From NCBI RefSeq assembly GCF_905220365.1, contig NC_061135.1, forward strand, positions 3,303,501 through 3,367,500: a DNA stretch of 64,000 nucleotides, given 5' to 3'. Of the stretch, positions 44,612 through 55,936 are shown piece by piece. The notes beneath the pieces are model-generated. The model saw only the letters and a program-made list of their open reading frames with translations. It did no database searches and was not told the DNA's origin. The position numbers were made by a program, and so were the translations under genes. Origin of the DNA: Vanessa cardui. Lineage: Eukaryota > Arthropoda > Insecta > Lepidoptera > Nymphalidae. Numbering within the stretch: position 1 is the first letter of the stretch; each line of letters opens with the position of its first letter.

Positions 44612-45111
44612 TCGCTATGTAGTATAAACGAAGTCGCTGCCCACTGTCTGTCTCTCTGACACCGTGTATACTTAAATATTTAAAAGTACGCAACGGATTT
44701 TAATGCCTTTTTTAATAGATGGAGCGATTCAAGAGGGAAGTTTGTATGTATACATGCATAATATATAAAGTAAAGAAACATTCATTATCTTCGAGGTTTC
44801 TAATGAGATGTCGTCAATAAACAAATCTTTTTACGCTTACATTGCAAAACTCGGGTAAACCTTTATCCGGCGTTTAACACGTTCATTGCGGAGCGAGGTC
44901 TAATATGCCTCGTATGTGTCTCTCTTGCGCATCGAGTTTTAGTTTCTGAAATATTACGGGGTCTAATGAGCCCTATACCGGTATTATGATAGTTTTTATA
45001 CGAGGTCTGAAACGCCCCGTATTGTAAGAATGGAAATAAGTAGAGAAATGATGCCGCAGCGAACGTGTTGAAAGACATTGCACAGCATCTGAGCGAAGTC
45101 GGGGTCGCTAG
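44612..45111 (+). mobile_element. Helitron-like element (family H), 500 bp
   Basis: TC start after A, CTAG end before T, with the family H body (AGTACGCAACGGATTTTAAT) and 3' hairpin (GAGCGAAGTCGGGGTCG). It is about twice the size of the 250-bp copies, partly because it contains a separate inverted-repeat element at 44878-45067. The 71-residue minus-strand frame is inside this repeat. Confidence 0.75.
44878..45067. mobile_element. Possible piggyBac-like MITE inside the Helitron-like element
   Basis: The ends CACGTTCATTGCGG and (reverse complement) CACGTTCGCTGCGG form 14-bp imperfect terminal inverted repeats. The left flank is TTAA and the right flank TTGA, consistent with a TTAA target duplication with one substitution. 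Non-coding, 190 bp. Confidence 0.55.
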
Positions 45112-46181
45112 TTTGTATAATAAGTATTTTTCATTAATTTACACTTATGCGTTATGTAAACAATTCTTACTTACGTTAAGTAAAATCATTATTTTCACGA
45201 ACAATTCGAACAATGAAATTAATGAACGGTGCTCTGAATAAATAAGAATCGTCACACGGAAATCACCATAACATTTTAAGAGCTGAAAAAACACCGCGAA
45301 CTTTTCAAGATTTTTTTTTTTACGAAACAAAGTAAATGAAGTGAAATGAGATACAGAAAACAACGTCTCGGTCTTATCGCGATCCCTCCGCTGTCTCCGA
45401 ATTCATTGAATTTTATCAAACGTTTTATTTTTGGTCTCAATGTTCGAAACACTCGGATGCAAATTGTGTTTTCAAATTAAATTGGGGATGACTTTGAAAT
45501 GTAGTTTTCGAGCTTCTTTTTTTTGAAATAATCTATTTCATTTCTATGTTTTTGTATGAATATATAACTCAACTGTAGTCTGGGTCGATTTTGATGTATG
45601 TATATTGGACTAGGTAAGTGGCGATTTTTGTGACAAAGTTAGGGAACAAGTCAAATCCGAAAGTTTTGGTTATGCAAAAATAGTGAAACTGGGAATAGTT
45701 CCATTATATAAATGCAGATCGAGGATTGAAGAGAAAAATAGAAACATCAAAATCCTTTAGTGCATAATTACATTAATAAACGAAGATCACGCTGAAATTT
45801 CCAATTGTGATATCTTCAACAAAAAATACACTGATTTCCACACAGCAATAATGTAAGCAAAAAGATTTTCTTTTTCAATTTTGTTGGATTCATTCGAATA
45901 GTAAAATTCGACTCGAAGTTAGAAATTTCGAGATTAAGGAGAAGTATTAAAGAATTTTCATTAGGCCGAAGTGGAATTCATTTCCTCAGAGTCGATCAGG
46001 AATTTAAAGTTGGGATATTCTAAGGCCGAGAATATTGGAATTTTCATAATCGATCAAATTCCATTTGTTTTGCTTCAAGGTACATCGACCTCTGGTTTAG
46101 GGTCGTACCTTTTTTACCTAAGCATTTATGTTGATGAACGTCATAATTTATTCCAATCATAGTCTATTTCTTTTTCTTTTT
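45112..46181. other. AT-rich spacer, no gene seen
   Basis: The frames at 45145 (minus) and 45971 (plus) lack recognisable features. Nothing else is supported. Confidence 0.45.
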
Positions 46182-46373
46182 CACCGGCTCCAAATATAAC
46201 AATAACTATAATTACGTTATATAATCGTAAATCGACTTTTAAGTAGTCATTTTGCTTAGGAGGACTCTAAAAAATATGTTGAATACGCAATTATTTTTAT
46301 TACTTTTTAGTGCATATTCATTTGTTTTAAAATAGCGTTTTGTTTGAAGTCGGTTTTTCATTTTGTTAATTTT
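46182..46373 (+). repeat. Family F repeat, single unit
   Basis: CACCGGCTCCAAATATAACA to GTTTGAAGTCGGTTTTTCAT, with a 24-base deletion relative to the other units around AAGTAGTCATTTTGC. Confidence 0.75.
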
Positions 46374-46379
46374 TTTATC

Positions 46380-46570
46380 AGTATCATTCGCTCATCGTTT
46401 ATATTCTATCGCCAGACAATAATACAAATGAGTTTATAGAATTGATCTATATTGTGGTGTGTGCAAAAGTAAAATGTGAGTTATGCATAGGTAATATAAG
46501 AGACTGTTAATATTTCTAACATTTTCTATGGGCGGTGGTAACCACGTATCATCAGACGGCCCCTTTTTAG
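46380..46570 (+). repeat. SINE-B copy, degenerate
   Basis: TTTATATTCTATCGCCAGAC to ACGTATCATCAGACGGCCCC. The middle is poorly conserved. Confidence 0.55.
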
Positions 46571-47173
46571 TGATTACTAACTTATAATATTTTTTTTTTC
46601 GAATAATGCTTTCACATTAATGGAATCCTCAATAGTGCTTTCCTTATTTTATTTATAAGTTAATTTGAAATTTCGAAGAGATTCGATTTTTAAAATTAAA
46701 TTGGATCAGATGAAATTAAGGAGAATTGAAGGTTTTTTATTACACAATAATGCTATAATAATCGTATTATAGAAATGTAAAAATAAAATGATATCAGATG
46801 GTATGAGTTCGGTGAAAATTGCTTAGCATAATTAATGATATTTTTTTCTAAAAGACATTGGATGTAATGAGGTACAAAGTCATACTATCCTACCTGAGGC
46901 TTATGAGTCGTTTCTCCAATGTTTTTTTTTTCTAATGAGAGGGAATTTCTGCTGCGTGAAGTAGGCTATTATTTTTCCAGTTTATTTTCGTGCAATATCT
47001 GAATGAATGGGTAGGCTTTGCAATGTTCGCCGGTCGGTGTTTTATTCCTGAAGATAATGATCTAGTTGATTCAGATATACTCGTATACATTATTTATTCG
47101 ATTGCAAGGAAAAATATAGTAGCAATTTTACTTGTTATTTATAATTTAATCTCTCAATTGTTAATTTGATGCT
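46571..47173. other. AT-rich spacer, no gene seen
   Basis: No supported frame or repeat. Confidence 0.45.
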
Positions 47174-47330
47174 TCATTACACAGTATAAAATGAAGTTGC
47201 TTTCCGCTATCACTCACTGTGCATGCTTAGATAATTAAAACAAATTTTGATGGATTTTTTTTTATATAATACATGGACCATACAGTAAAGAAACAAGAAA
47301 AAATCTGCATATTCAGGGCGCGTCGCTACT
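47174..47330 (+). mobile_element. Helitron-like element (family H), short and decayed
   Basis: TCATTACACAGTATAAAATG start, TTTTGATGGATTTTTTTTTA middle, and an end GGGCGCGTCGCTACT in which the CTAG is mutated. A large internal part is missing. Confidence 0.6.
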
Positions 47331-47859
47331 AAATACAAAAAATATATCTTGAAGTAAAAGTTATAAAAGATGCATTGGTTATAATATTTATTTCAAATAA
47401 ATATTACTAAAGATGAAATGTCTGTAGGAAGTATTGTGTCACGAAGACTGGCAGCGTTTTATATTTGTATTCAGTGAAGCAAGGCTAATTATTTGTAAAA
47501 ACTGTCAGCATCGTGGCTACCAGATGTTTGAAAGGGATGTTTTGAAATAAAATCATTCTTTACGCTTGAGTTGAAAAAGCAAATAGTTAGTAGTTACAAT
47601 CGAACTAGTGAAAGTATACAATTATCACATATATTGGCTTATATTTTTTGTGGGTGTAATAAGCTCCTGATTTTGGAATTTCTGTTTTTTTTTTAATACC
47701 TAATTTTATTAGTAGCAAGTCGAAGTGAGGATGTGCATCATTGACTAGCCGTAAGGCTATATCTCGGAATCCTTAGTTCTCGGATTGTATATATTTTGAC
47801 CTATTGGGATTTTTTGAAATATTAGTTGCTGTCTGTTGTTTTTTTTGAATGGACCAATT
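47331..47859. other. AT-rich spacer, no gene seen
   Basis: No supported frame. Confidence 0.4.
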
Positions 47860-48061
47860 TTTGTCGGACGAGCATATGGGCCACCTGGTAGTAAGTGTTC
47901 ACCATTACCCATAGACAATGACGCTGTAAGAAATATTAACAATTCCTTACATCGTCAATGCGCCACCAACACTAGGAACTAAGAAGCTATGTCCCTTGTG
48001 CCTGTAGTTACACTGGCTCACTCACCCTTCAAACCCGGACACAACAATACTGCGTACTGTG
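47860..48061 (-). repeat. SINE-B copy, 5' truncated
   Basis: Tail TCGGACGAGCATATGGGCCA to ACAACAATACTGCGTACTGT. The last third (5' end) is missing. Confidence 0.88.
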
Positions 48062-49319
48062 TTGACTTAAAAGAGCACATCATTTCCTCGGAAAACAAGT
48101 AAATTTATCGGGCTTACCTAAATTAATAATTTCTAATCCTGCATTCATTTTTAGGTAACTTACCAAACTTTCATATTACGACTAGAGTATTACCAATTGA
48201 TGGTAAAATGTCGGCTTGTGATTATTGCTCAAAATGGCGTCTACTATCAGTACCTTCAAGGGAAGACTGCTTATTATTGAAATCTTACTGATTGAACACA
48301 CCTACACCTCGTAGATCATTTTTCCAGTCGAACAACGGTATTTGCGTCGATTTTCCAACATTTATTTCCGCAAAGACTAAACTATATTCCGAAACGAATG
48401 GGCCTGAGTTTATGGGCGCTTTTCTGTTGAATTTTATTTAAGTTGCGTCAACTATTTATTATGACCCCTCAGTTTTATACCAGTATAGTGACGGCGGGTA
48501 TCACCTCACACTGGTACGTCGTACGTAATATTTCATAGTGATTTGTGATTTATTCCCCAACTGTCCCGAGTTAGAATCGAGCAAACAAATTGATTCAATA
48601 TGTCTTCCTGTCCGAACAACAATTATTTGTGTTGGAAAACTCGTCTGTTGTATGAAATTGTTATTTCAATGTGTTTGAATGTCTTACAATGAGGAAACTA
48701 TTTGATATGAATAAGTGGAGTTATGTATTACCTTCTTGTAATCTGAAGTGCTGATAACTTTGAGAATGATTATTGTAAAGATATTTGAAGTTAATATAAC
48801 TGTAATTAATAATATTAATTAGTCATAATTGAGACTTCTCTTCTGAATATTTCAATCCCACTAAAAACATTAAATGTAAAAAAATGGCCAGTTTCTCGAA
48901 GCAGTCTTTCTATCGTAAAAAGTTTTGAGATCTCATAAAAGACAAGTCCTATTCAAATTATTTTGTAGTTATAAATCAACATTAAGTAATTGTATCAATA
49001 GTTTACTTTATATTATAATAGTGACTTTGCAATGCCTTGCCCCCAGATCAACAAGATTAATTATTGATGGACAATAACGCATCCCAGGTAATACGTTAGT
49101 TAAACAATATAGATGTAAGTTCTGTCGAGATAATATCTTTCGATTCGTAATTACAAATATATTTATAAGTATTTTGTTATAAAAATATATTATGATCAAA
49201 TTTTTCCATAATTTATAATTATAATGTTGTTGTGTGATATTGTAAAGGATACATTTTCATCATTATTAAATAATTTACCTTTCTAATTCAATCCCATGTT
49301 TATTGGTACTATAAATTTT
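48062..49319. other. AT-rich spacer, no gene seen
   Basis: No supported frame or repeat family. Confidence 0.45.
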
Positions 49320-49510
49320 CGCTTATTTTGCTACTAAAACGCTGTGTTCCTGTTCGATGGATGAGTTAATGTAATCACAGCTTCAAGAGATTTAAGTTTT
49401 ATCTTAATTTCGAAGGCGTTGCATATTGGCGATGTAAAAAATGATTAATATTGACACTAATAAATTAGTGAGAATATCTATGAGGCGAACCTACATATCA
49501 TTAGATGGCT
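49320..49510 (+). repeat. SINE-B copy, very degenerate
   Basis: GTGTTCCTGTTCGATGGATG, GCATATTGGCGATGTAAAAA and CATATCATTAGATGGCTCAT hold the family order. Confidence 0.5.
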
Positions 49511-49847
49511 CATAATTATTTAAATTAAAAATAAATAGTTCAACTTGCCTATACTTACCTAAGTAACAATAGTATTTGTTTACAATAATCGTTTAAAATA
49601 AATGTTTTATTAATGTTGATAAGAATTAATAGTACGTCGAATAATCTGACCTTAAGTTATCAGAAAGTCGGCAAATGTCAGTAAGCATTTATGTAACTGC
49701 ATTAATATGAAATTGAAATATTACAACGAATATCGAATAAAAACAGATTGCTTATATCTGCATAACAATTTTAATTCGACATTGGCTAAGACAGTATTGA
49801 AATTAAGGTTTATGAGAAGCGTTAATTGACGATCGTGTAATGTATAG

Positions 49848-50112
49848 ATGAGATGGCCTAGCGATTAGAAAACGCATTAACCCGTGATCGCGCTTTCGAA
49901 GCACAACTGGATTTTCATGTGCTTAATTTGTGATTTTAATTCATCTTATGCTTATATCTGTGTGGAATTTCAATGAAATTGCAGGTTTCTGCCACATGTG
50001 GTTACTCCAACCCGCATTGGAGCAGCGTGCTGGTATAGCTTAGGCATATCTACTCCTCAAAGGGAGAGGAGGCTTGGCCTAACCAGCAGTAGGAAATTTA
50101 CAGGCTCTACAT
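49848..50112 (+). repeat. SINE-A copy, degenerate
   Basis: The head has A-box-like TGGCCTAGCGA, the body is shortened, and the 3' part keeps CTCCTCAAAGGGAGAGGAGG and GGAAATTTACAGGCT. Confidence 0.8.
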
Positions 50113-50127
50113 GTTGTTTTTGTAATG

Positions 50128-50225
50128 TACATCATCATCAGGCCTTTTTTGTCCACTGCTGGACAAAGGCCTCTCCAAGTGCTCGCCACTGTGGTCTTTT
50201 TCTTGCAGGAGCTGGATGCGAGTTG
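50128..50225 (-). pseudogene. RTE-clade LINE 3' end relic
   Basis: The minus-strand translation ends RKRPQWRALGEAFVQQWTKK before a stop, then GATGATGATG. This is the extreme C-terminus and tail of RTE-type reverse transcriptase. Only about 100 bp survives. It lies directly next to a SINE-A whose own tail resembles it. Confidence 0.8.
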
Positions 50226-50484
50226 TAATGTACAATATTCTTAAATTGGAGATGTGAGATTATATAGATATGTCGTGAGGAATAACTACATTTATTTGTC
50301 CGATAAAAATCAGCGTTATTTGTGTACACTACAAAACTTGGTGATTGGCATAATTGTTAATGTATTAGTACATTATTAAATATTCAATCAATGGTCAATT
50401 TTATGTAAAATTAGATAATCTTAGTGGGTCAAATATTTACAAACCATTTGACGTTATCGTTTTTGCTTCTTTTTACCGGGTAGA
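50226..50484. other. AT-rich spacer, no gene seen
   Basis: No supported frame. Confidence 0.4.
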
Positions 50485-50768
50485 AGGGCTCTGTGCAGGC
50501 CCGCCTGGGTAGGTACCACCCAATCATCAGATATTCTACCGCTAAACAACAGTACGCAGTATTATTGCGTTCCGGTTTGAAGGGTGAGTCAGCCAGTGTA
50601 ACTACAGGCACAAGGGACATAGCATCTTAGTTCTCAAGGTTGGTGGCGCATTGACGATGTAAGGAACAGTTAATATTTCTTACAGCGTCATTGTTTATGG
50701 GTGATGGTGAAGACTTACCATCAGGTGGCCCAACAGCTCGTCCGCCAATCTATTCAAAAAAAAAAAAG
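50485..50768 (+). repeat. SINE-B copy, full length
   Basis: AGGGCTCTGTGCAGGCCCGC to the LINE-like tail CTTACCATCAGGTGGCCCAA, then GCTCGTCCGCCAATCTATTC and an A-run. One of the best-preserved copies. Confidence 0.92.
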
Positions 50769-51583
50769 AAAATATAAATGAAATCGACAATATATTTTTC
50801 CAATTTCATTTTACAATTAAAATTCAGCACAATCGGATGTGTCACCGGCGATCATATAATATTCATTTCTAAATACAGTTAAATCAATAAAAAACAATTA
50901 CGAAAAAGTCATTCAAATTCAAATATTTACAAATAATACCTTCACGTAGAATAATGGCAAATGAAATAAATTTACGTAAAAAATCTGTACAGTCGCGTTC
51001 AATAGCGCGAATATATAAAATGTATGCGCATACATTTCCCATCGTTAGGTTTCCACTTATAATGCAATCGTGAACGTGAGATTCAATAGATGAGTCAGAA
51101 TTTATTTTATTTATCAGAATTTAAATAATAGATTTTATAAAAATCGAATATTTTATATTATAAATCGTATTCATATTTATTTGCAATAAAAAATATAATA
51201 AGTAAAATAATTATATCTGCGCTACAATCGTCTTTTTTATTTTATACAGGTTTTTCTATCGTCGATGATGTTATCTGATTGATTTCAGTCACCGTTGTCA
51301 GAACAATTTGGTACTGGCCATACATCATACAGATGTAAGCCCAGTACCATAATGTATGCTCCAATATAATCGCGCGCTCTATTGCATCATTCCTATCTCT
51401 CATAACATGACCTAGGACAACTCACCAACGGCTTTACTCACTTTTCGAGGCATAGTATTGACGCCGCCATCTTTTAAACTTCAGACTGGTGCTGAGAATT
51501 TTTTGTCAAAGAAATCCAATGATAATTTTCTAACCAACCTTGAATATTACTATCTAGCTACTAAACTAATTAAGCATGATAGT
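50769..51583. other. Low-repeat spacer with a candidate first exon
   Basis: No repeat family is recognised. A possible short coding exon on the minus strand is described separately at 51442-51470. Confidence 0.4.
51442..51470 (-). other. Weak candidate first coding exon
   Basis: On the minus strand AAGATGGCGGC (start codon in a YY1/Pho-like core motif) is followed by an open stretch reading MAASILCLE. It ends at AA|GTGAGTAAAG, a strong 5' splice-site match. A second in-exon ATG gives MPRK before the same donor. No downstream exon is identified, so this is a suggestion only. Confidence 0.2.
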
Positions 51584-51790
51584 CAACAACAACAACAGCC
51601 TATAATATTCCCACTGCTGGGCTAAAGCCTCCTCTCCCTTTGAGGAGAAGGTTTGGGACATATTCCACCACGGTGTCCAATGCGGGTTAGTGGAATACAC
51701 ATGTGGCAGAATTTCTATTAAATTAGGCATATGCAGGTTTCCTCACGACGTTTTCCTTTACCGCCGAGCACGAGATGAATTATAAATATA
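51584..51790 (-). repeat. SINE-A copy, 5' truncated, (TTG)n tail
   Basis: CAACAACAACAACAGCC, CCCTTTGAGGAGAAGG, and body to GAGCACGAGATGAATTATAA. The tRNA-like head is missing. Confidence 0.9.
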
Positions 51791-52046
51791 TAGTGATAGT
51801 CGAAGCCGACAAAATAATGTAAATAATAAATTATGAAAAGTAAAATTGTATTGAAGTAATTTGTGACGCTCTTCCAATTTTTCTACATCAATGTAATAAA
51901 TTATGCAAAGGTTTTTTTTACATTCTAACGGTTCATTGGAATATTTATTTTGAATTGTGCTGGCTCGTGTCAATAATATTGACACTGTGATTCCATTTCT
52001 TGGGGCGATTTGAACTTTACAAAGTGACAAAACCATAATCTATAAA

Positions 52047-52194
52047 TCTCCGTGGTCGAGTGGTGTGTACACCGGTTTTTATGGGTACGCCACTCCAAGG
52101 TCCTGGGTTCAATTCCTGAGTGGATGTAGATTATCATTAGCTTTCTTAGCTACTTACATTGGGATCAGAGAATGTATGTGATGTTATCTCATGA
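52047..52194 (+). repeat. SINE-C copy with internal deletion
   Basis: Head CCGTGGTCGAGTGGTGTGTA, B-box GGGTTCAATTCC, then a jump from ATTAGCTTTCT to TAGCTACTTACATTGGG, losing about 70 bp. Confidence 0.88.
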
Positions 52195-53852
52195 TATATT
52201 AAAAAATAGAGCAATAACTAGATAAGGAAAAAAGATATTGAATATCCTTAATAAAATAAATGTTATTTCTTAGTATTACAATAAAGCCGTCACAGATACA
52301 ACGATGCTTGTTCCTTATTTTTATTTATTTATTTGAACACAAGTTTTTTTAATTCCAAACTAGCTTTAGTTGTATTTCGGAAGTCAATTCCTTCCCAGAT
52401 TTTAGGTACACCATTGTTTCTTATTATAATATTAAACAAAAAAAACAATCTTTAAAAAAAAATTATTTAGCATTACAATATATATTTTTATTTACACACT
52501 CATTTGCTTTACTTCTATTAAAACCGACCGAATTATTTTGCAATGTGTGTAGTCGAAAACTCGTAGGTTGCGATTCAACGTAACACCACGAAAATATATT
52601 GAATTTTCATGACTGGAAGCATCAATACGGAAAGACGTTTGAAATGTGATACTTGGTCTCAGAAAGAACATAAAGACATGTACACAATAGTTTTCATTTA
52701 TCTATAATTAAAAACAAATTCAGAGATTCGTTTACAAGTGCATAAACAGATTAATATAATATTATATAATAATATCATTAAATACTTGCAGATAATATAA
52801 TCTAAATGTTTTGAAGTAGATTATGCAAATAATAACATTGATGGAATAATTAAGCTCGTTACGTTCATTATTTATTAATTATGTATTTGACATATAATCA
52901 GTACTATATAATTATAGGCAATGATCCTTTTTTGACTTACAAAAATGAACAACTACCAGAGTTTCGTATTCATAGGTGAATTTTCACTCAAATTCTCTAA
53001 GGGCTGAGCTAAATTTTATCCTTTAAGATCTACCGGCTTCTTTGTGACATTGGTGAAACAATGTGTGCTCTATCATTACAGGACTGGTAATAAAATAATT
53101 ATCCCAAGCTTCCTATTTCGATTTCAATATTGTTATAAATCATTCTTAGGTCACAAGCATGTTTAATAAATTTATAAGCTCTGCTAAGCTAAGCACAGGT
53201 GTCGTATTCTGTAAGAATTGACTTCAGACTTACTGTGATATGCAATTGTTGATATAACTCTAGTATAGGTTTAGGATAATGTAATCTAAATTACAATAAA
53301 AATTTACTCATATTATATCTCTTATTTAATTATTTTTTATCGTGAAGAGAATGAGAATCAATTACTTAATAGAAAATCGCATAGACTGCATAGTTAATAT
53401 GAACAATCAAGCAACGAAGATATTACAATAAACATACATATACATTTATATAGTTGAACGGAAACAGCTCGCTTAGTTACAGGCTGCTATGCATTCAACT
53501 ATAAACTTGACCAGTTTGTGTAATTTTGATAAGGAAAATTGGCTCTTCTACACCTGTGAATAAGGTAAAAAAATCCGTGCAAGTAATTTCCTAAGAGGTC
53601 AATCCATTTCATCGGCAGGACAGCCAATTTCGTTCCGCAATAAACATTCATTGTGCTGTGGAAACGCTTATTTAAAGGAGGATGACTTGAGATATTGCTA
53701 CTTTATTTATATTTTATGTACTCACCCACGTAGGAATTAAAATAACTTGATAATAGTTAAACATAAGATTTTATAACACAATATAATATATTGCATCATG
53801 AAAAAATAAACCAACAAACTAGATTGGAGCAACATAGTGAAATAAGTGAGTA
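52195..53852. other. AT-rich intergenic stretch, no gene seen
   Basis: No supported frame or repeat. It lies downstream of the dehydrogenase gene on that gene's strand. Confidence 0.45.
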
Positions 53853-54141
53853 AAGTAAAGTAACAGCCTATAAATTTCCCACTGCTGGGCTAAGGCCTCT
53901 TGTCTCACTTAAGGAGTGGGTGTTCCAAATATTTGTGCTGTTCTATTCCAATGCGGGTTGGTGGAATGCACATGAGGCAGAATTTCGATGAAATTAGACA
54001 CATGCAGGTTGCCTCACGATGTTTTCCTTCACCGCCGAACACGAGATGAATTATAAACACAATTAATCACAAGTGGTACTTGCCTGGGTTTGAACCCAAG
54101 GTTAAGATGCACGATTTATTACCACTGGGCCATCTGAGCTC
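53853..54141 (-). repeat. SINE-A copy, (ACTTT)n tail
   Basis: GTAAAGTAAAGTAACAGCC with the TCACTTAAGGAGTGGG variant. The head is shortened around the B-box (GGTTTGAACCC on the plus strand). Confidence 0.88.
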
Positions 54142-54392
54142 TATATAAGTAAGTAATTTAAACTTTATCCATATTAAAATTGAAAAATGTTAAATAATAC
54201 GTCATTAAGGATTTTAAACTAACATGGTTATTTTTATTATTAAAGTTATTAATTTCGGGATATTTACCATGTTTTTTATTTTTGTTCGGTGGAGCTCGAT
54301 ATTTCGACATTGTCTACGAATGTCTTGTTCACGACATTAATAACTTTAATACGTCATTAAATCTTTTCGCATATAAAAGAAAAATAATCACT

Positions 54393-54408
54393 TTTAATAT
54401 CTTTTAAT
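54393..54408 (-). terminator. Possible polyadenylation signals
   Basis: Two ATTAAA hexamers on the minus strand (reverse complements at 54403-54408 and 54393-54398), a few bases after the stop of the dehydrogenase gene. Common variant of AATAAA. Inferred by position only. Confidence 0.4.
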
Positions 54409-54414
54409 AAAAAT

Positions 54415-55293
54415 TCAGTTAGCACTTTGTACATATTTCATAAAACGCTCGAATACACAATGCAACTTTAAGTTTGGATTTGCCCAGTCTTTCTCAGTCT
54501 TATCATACCAGAAGAACTTCCCTTTCACCGACTGATCAATATCTAAAGCCAAATAAACTGGGACCTTACTTGATTCTTCCATTGTAAGGAAACCAGAATT
54601 TTTCGTCATATTCGTCTTAACGTGGCCAGGATGCATGGAGTTCACAGATATCCCTCGACCGATTTCCATCTGCTGAACTCTGGTTAAAGCGCACAGAGCA
54701 ACTTTTGATATTCTATAAGCAAGTAAAGGTGTTTCCACAAAATCATCATCGTTTACACTTCCATTTTTAACTGAATCAAGAAACCAATTAACGAAAGCGT
54801 TCACATCTTCCAATTTTAAATCTGGTTTCGTTAGACGATTGATCCAGTATTTATTTTTCAAATTTGATATGTGACCACAGTCACTCGACATATTGATAAC
54901 CCGTGCGTTGTTTTTCAATATCGGGTATAGGTATTCTTGGATTAATAATATGCTGAAATAATTGACATCGATGACATTTTTCGAGTCTTCGTAAGTTGTT
55001 TTAGTGAAGTCTGCTGTGATCACTCCAGCGTTATTGACAAGAATGTCCAAACCACCATGTTTTGTTTTCAAATGTTCAGCCAATCCTTTTACGCTATTTT
55101 CGTCAGTAACTTCTAGTTGGTAGAATTGAGGGTCGTAACCTTCTTTTCTTAAATTTTCGATTGCTTCTTGACCTCTCTTTGTATCTCTCGCTGTTACATA
55201 AACTGTACCAACTCCTCTTCTACAGAGTTCCCGGACTATGGCGTAGCCTATCCCCTTATTGGAACCCGTGACAACAGCAACTTTATCAGCCAT
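54415..55293 (-). CDS. Short-chain dehydrogenase/reductase, carbonyl reductase-like
   Basis: Intact 292-residue intronless gene for a cytosolic NADPH-dependent reductase of the carbonyl reductase (CBR1-like) group, which reduces aldehydes, ketones and quinones. Rossmann fold with T9-G-S-N-K-G-I-G16. R36 in TARD suggests NADPH rather than NADH. NNAG is at 87-90. The catalytic tetrad is N111, S137 (in MSSDCGH), Y193 and K197 (YRISK). The extra segment of about 40 residues between S137 and Y193 is the mark of the CBR1 group, as is the MHPGHVKTNM stretch after it. The ending KGKFFWYDKTEKDW also fits. Length is near the 277 of vertebrate CBR1. There is no signal peptide or membrane helix. The start is the first ATG (GCAAATATGG, A at -3), 25 nt after the predicted initiation site. 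No operon or neighbours. The physiological substrate cannot be told from sequence. Confidence 0.93.
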   Translation of the reverse strand: MADKVAVVTGSNKGIGYAIVRELCRRGVGTVYVTARDTKRGQEAIENLRKEGYDPQFYQLEVTDENSVKGLAEHLKTKHGGLDILVNNAGVITADFTKTTYEDSKNVIDVNYFSILLIQEYLYPILKNNARVINMSSDCGHISNLKNKYWINRLTKPDLKLEDVNAFVNWFLDSVKNGSVNDDDFVETPLLAYRISKVALCALTRVQQMEIGRGISVNSMHPGHVKTNMTKNSGFLTMEESSKVPVYLALDIDQSVKGKFFWYDKTEKDWANPNLKLHCVFERFMKYVQSAN

Positions 55294-55313
55294 ATTTGCG
55301 AAGCTGACCTCAC

Positions 55314-55350
55314 ATACTGAAGATTGTTTTCAATATCGTCGTTATAAATA
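55314..55350 (-). promoter_or_regulatory. Core promoter of the dehydrogenase gene (TATA box and initiator)
   Basis: On the minus strand TATTTATAA (first T at 55350) is followed by TCAGTAT, an arthropod initiator match with the expected start A at 55318. The spacing of 32 nt is canonical. The predicted 5' UTR is 25 nt. Confidence 0.65.
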
Positions 55351-55813
55351 CATTTCTGATAAGAAAGTTTACTGTAAGTAATGAATCGAATAAAGGAAAA
55401 TTGTACTGATATCGTAAAGACAACAATATGCAAGCTATTTTGTTTTTTAATTTTTTTTATTTTGTGAATTTTATCGCGATGACTTTAGTTCCATACAGTA
55501 CTGATGTATAGTAGGAAAACAATTACAAACAAAAATGGAAGAATAGCAGTCGACAAAAAACAATAATATTTAAAAACAACTATAATGCATGCCTTTTATT
55601 GGATGTTGTAATTGTATTATCTTGTTAGAACTTATTAATTAAAATAACGTATAATTTGTGGATTTATGTTTTTACGAATTTTATTTTTTTTATTATTTGG
55701 TATGCTGAAAAAAATACGTAAATGAATTTAAGAGATAATTGTTTCAAATAGAAGTAATTCTTATTAATTTAAATTATCGAATCTTTATTTTGATAAAAAT
55801 ATCTACTTGTTGG
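55351..55813. other. AT-rich upstream region of the dehydrogenase gene
   Basis: No further gene or repeat is recognised. Any enhancers are not identifiable by eye. Confidence 0.45.
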
Positions 55814-55936
55814 CCATAGATTGCCCAGTGGTTAGAACGCGTGCTTCTTTGTCGATGGTTATGGGTTCAAACCCAGGCTATTGAATTTTCATGTGGTTAA
55901 TTTGTGTTTATAATCCTGAACATCGTAAGGAAAGCT
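55814..55936 (+). repeat. SINE-A 5' part
   Basis: A-box TTGCCCAGTGG, B-box GGTTCAAACCC, then a shortened body ending ACATCGTAAGGAAAGC. The 3' part is lost. Confidence 0.8.
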
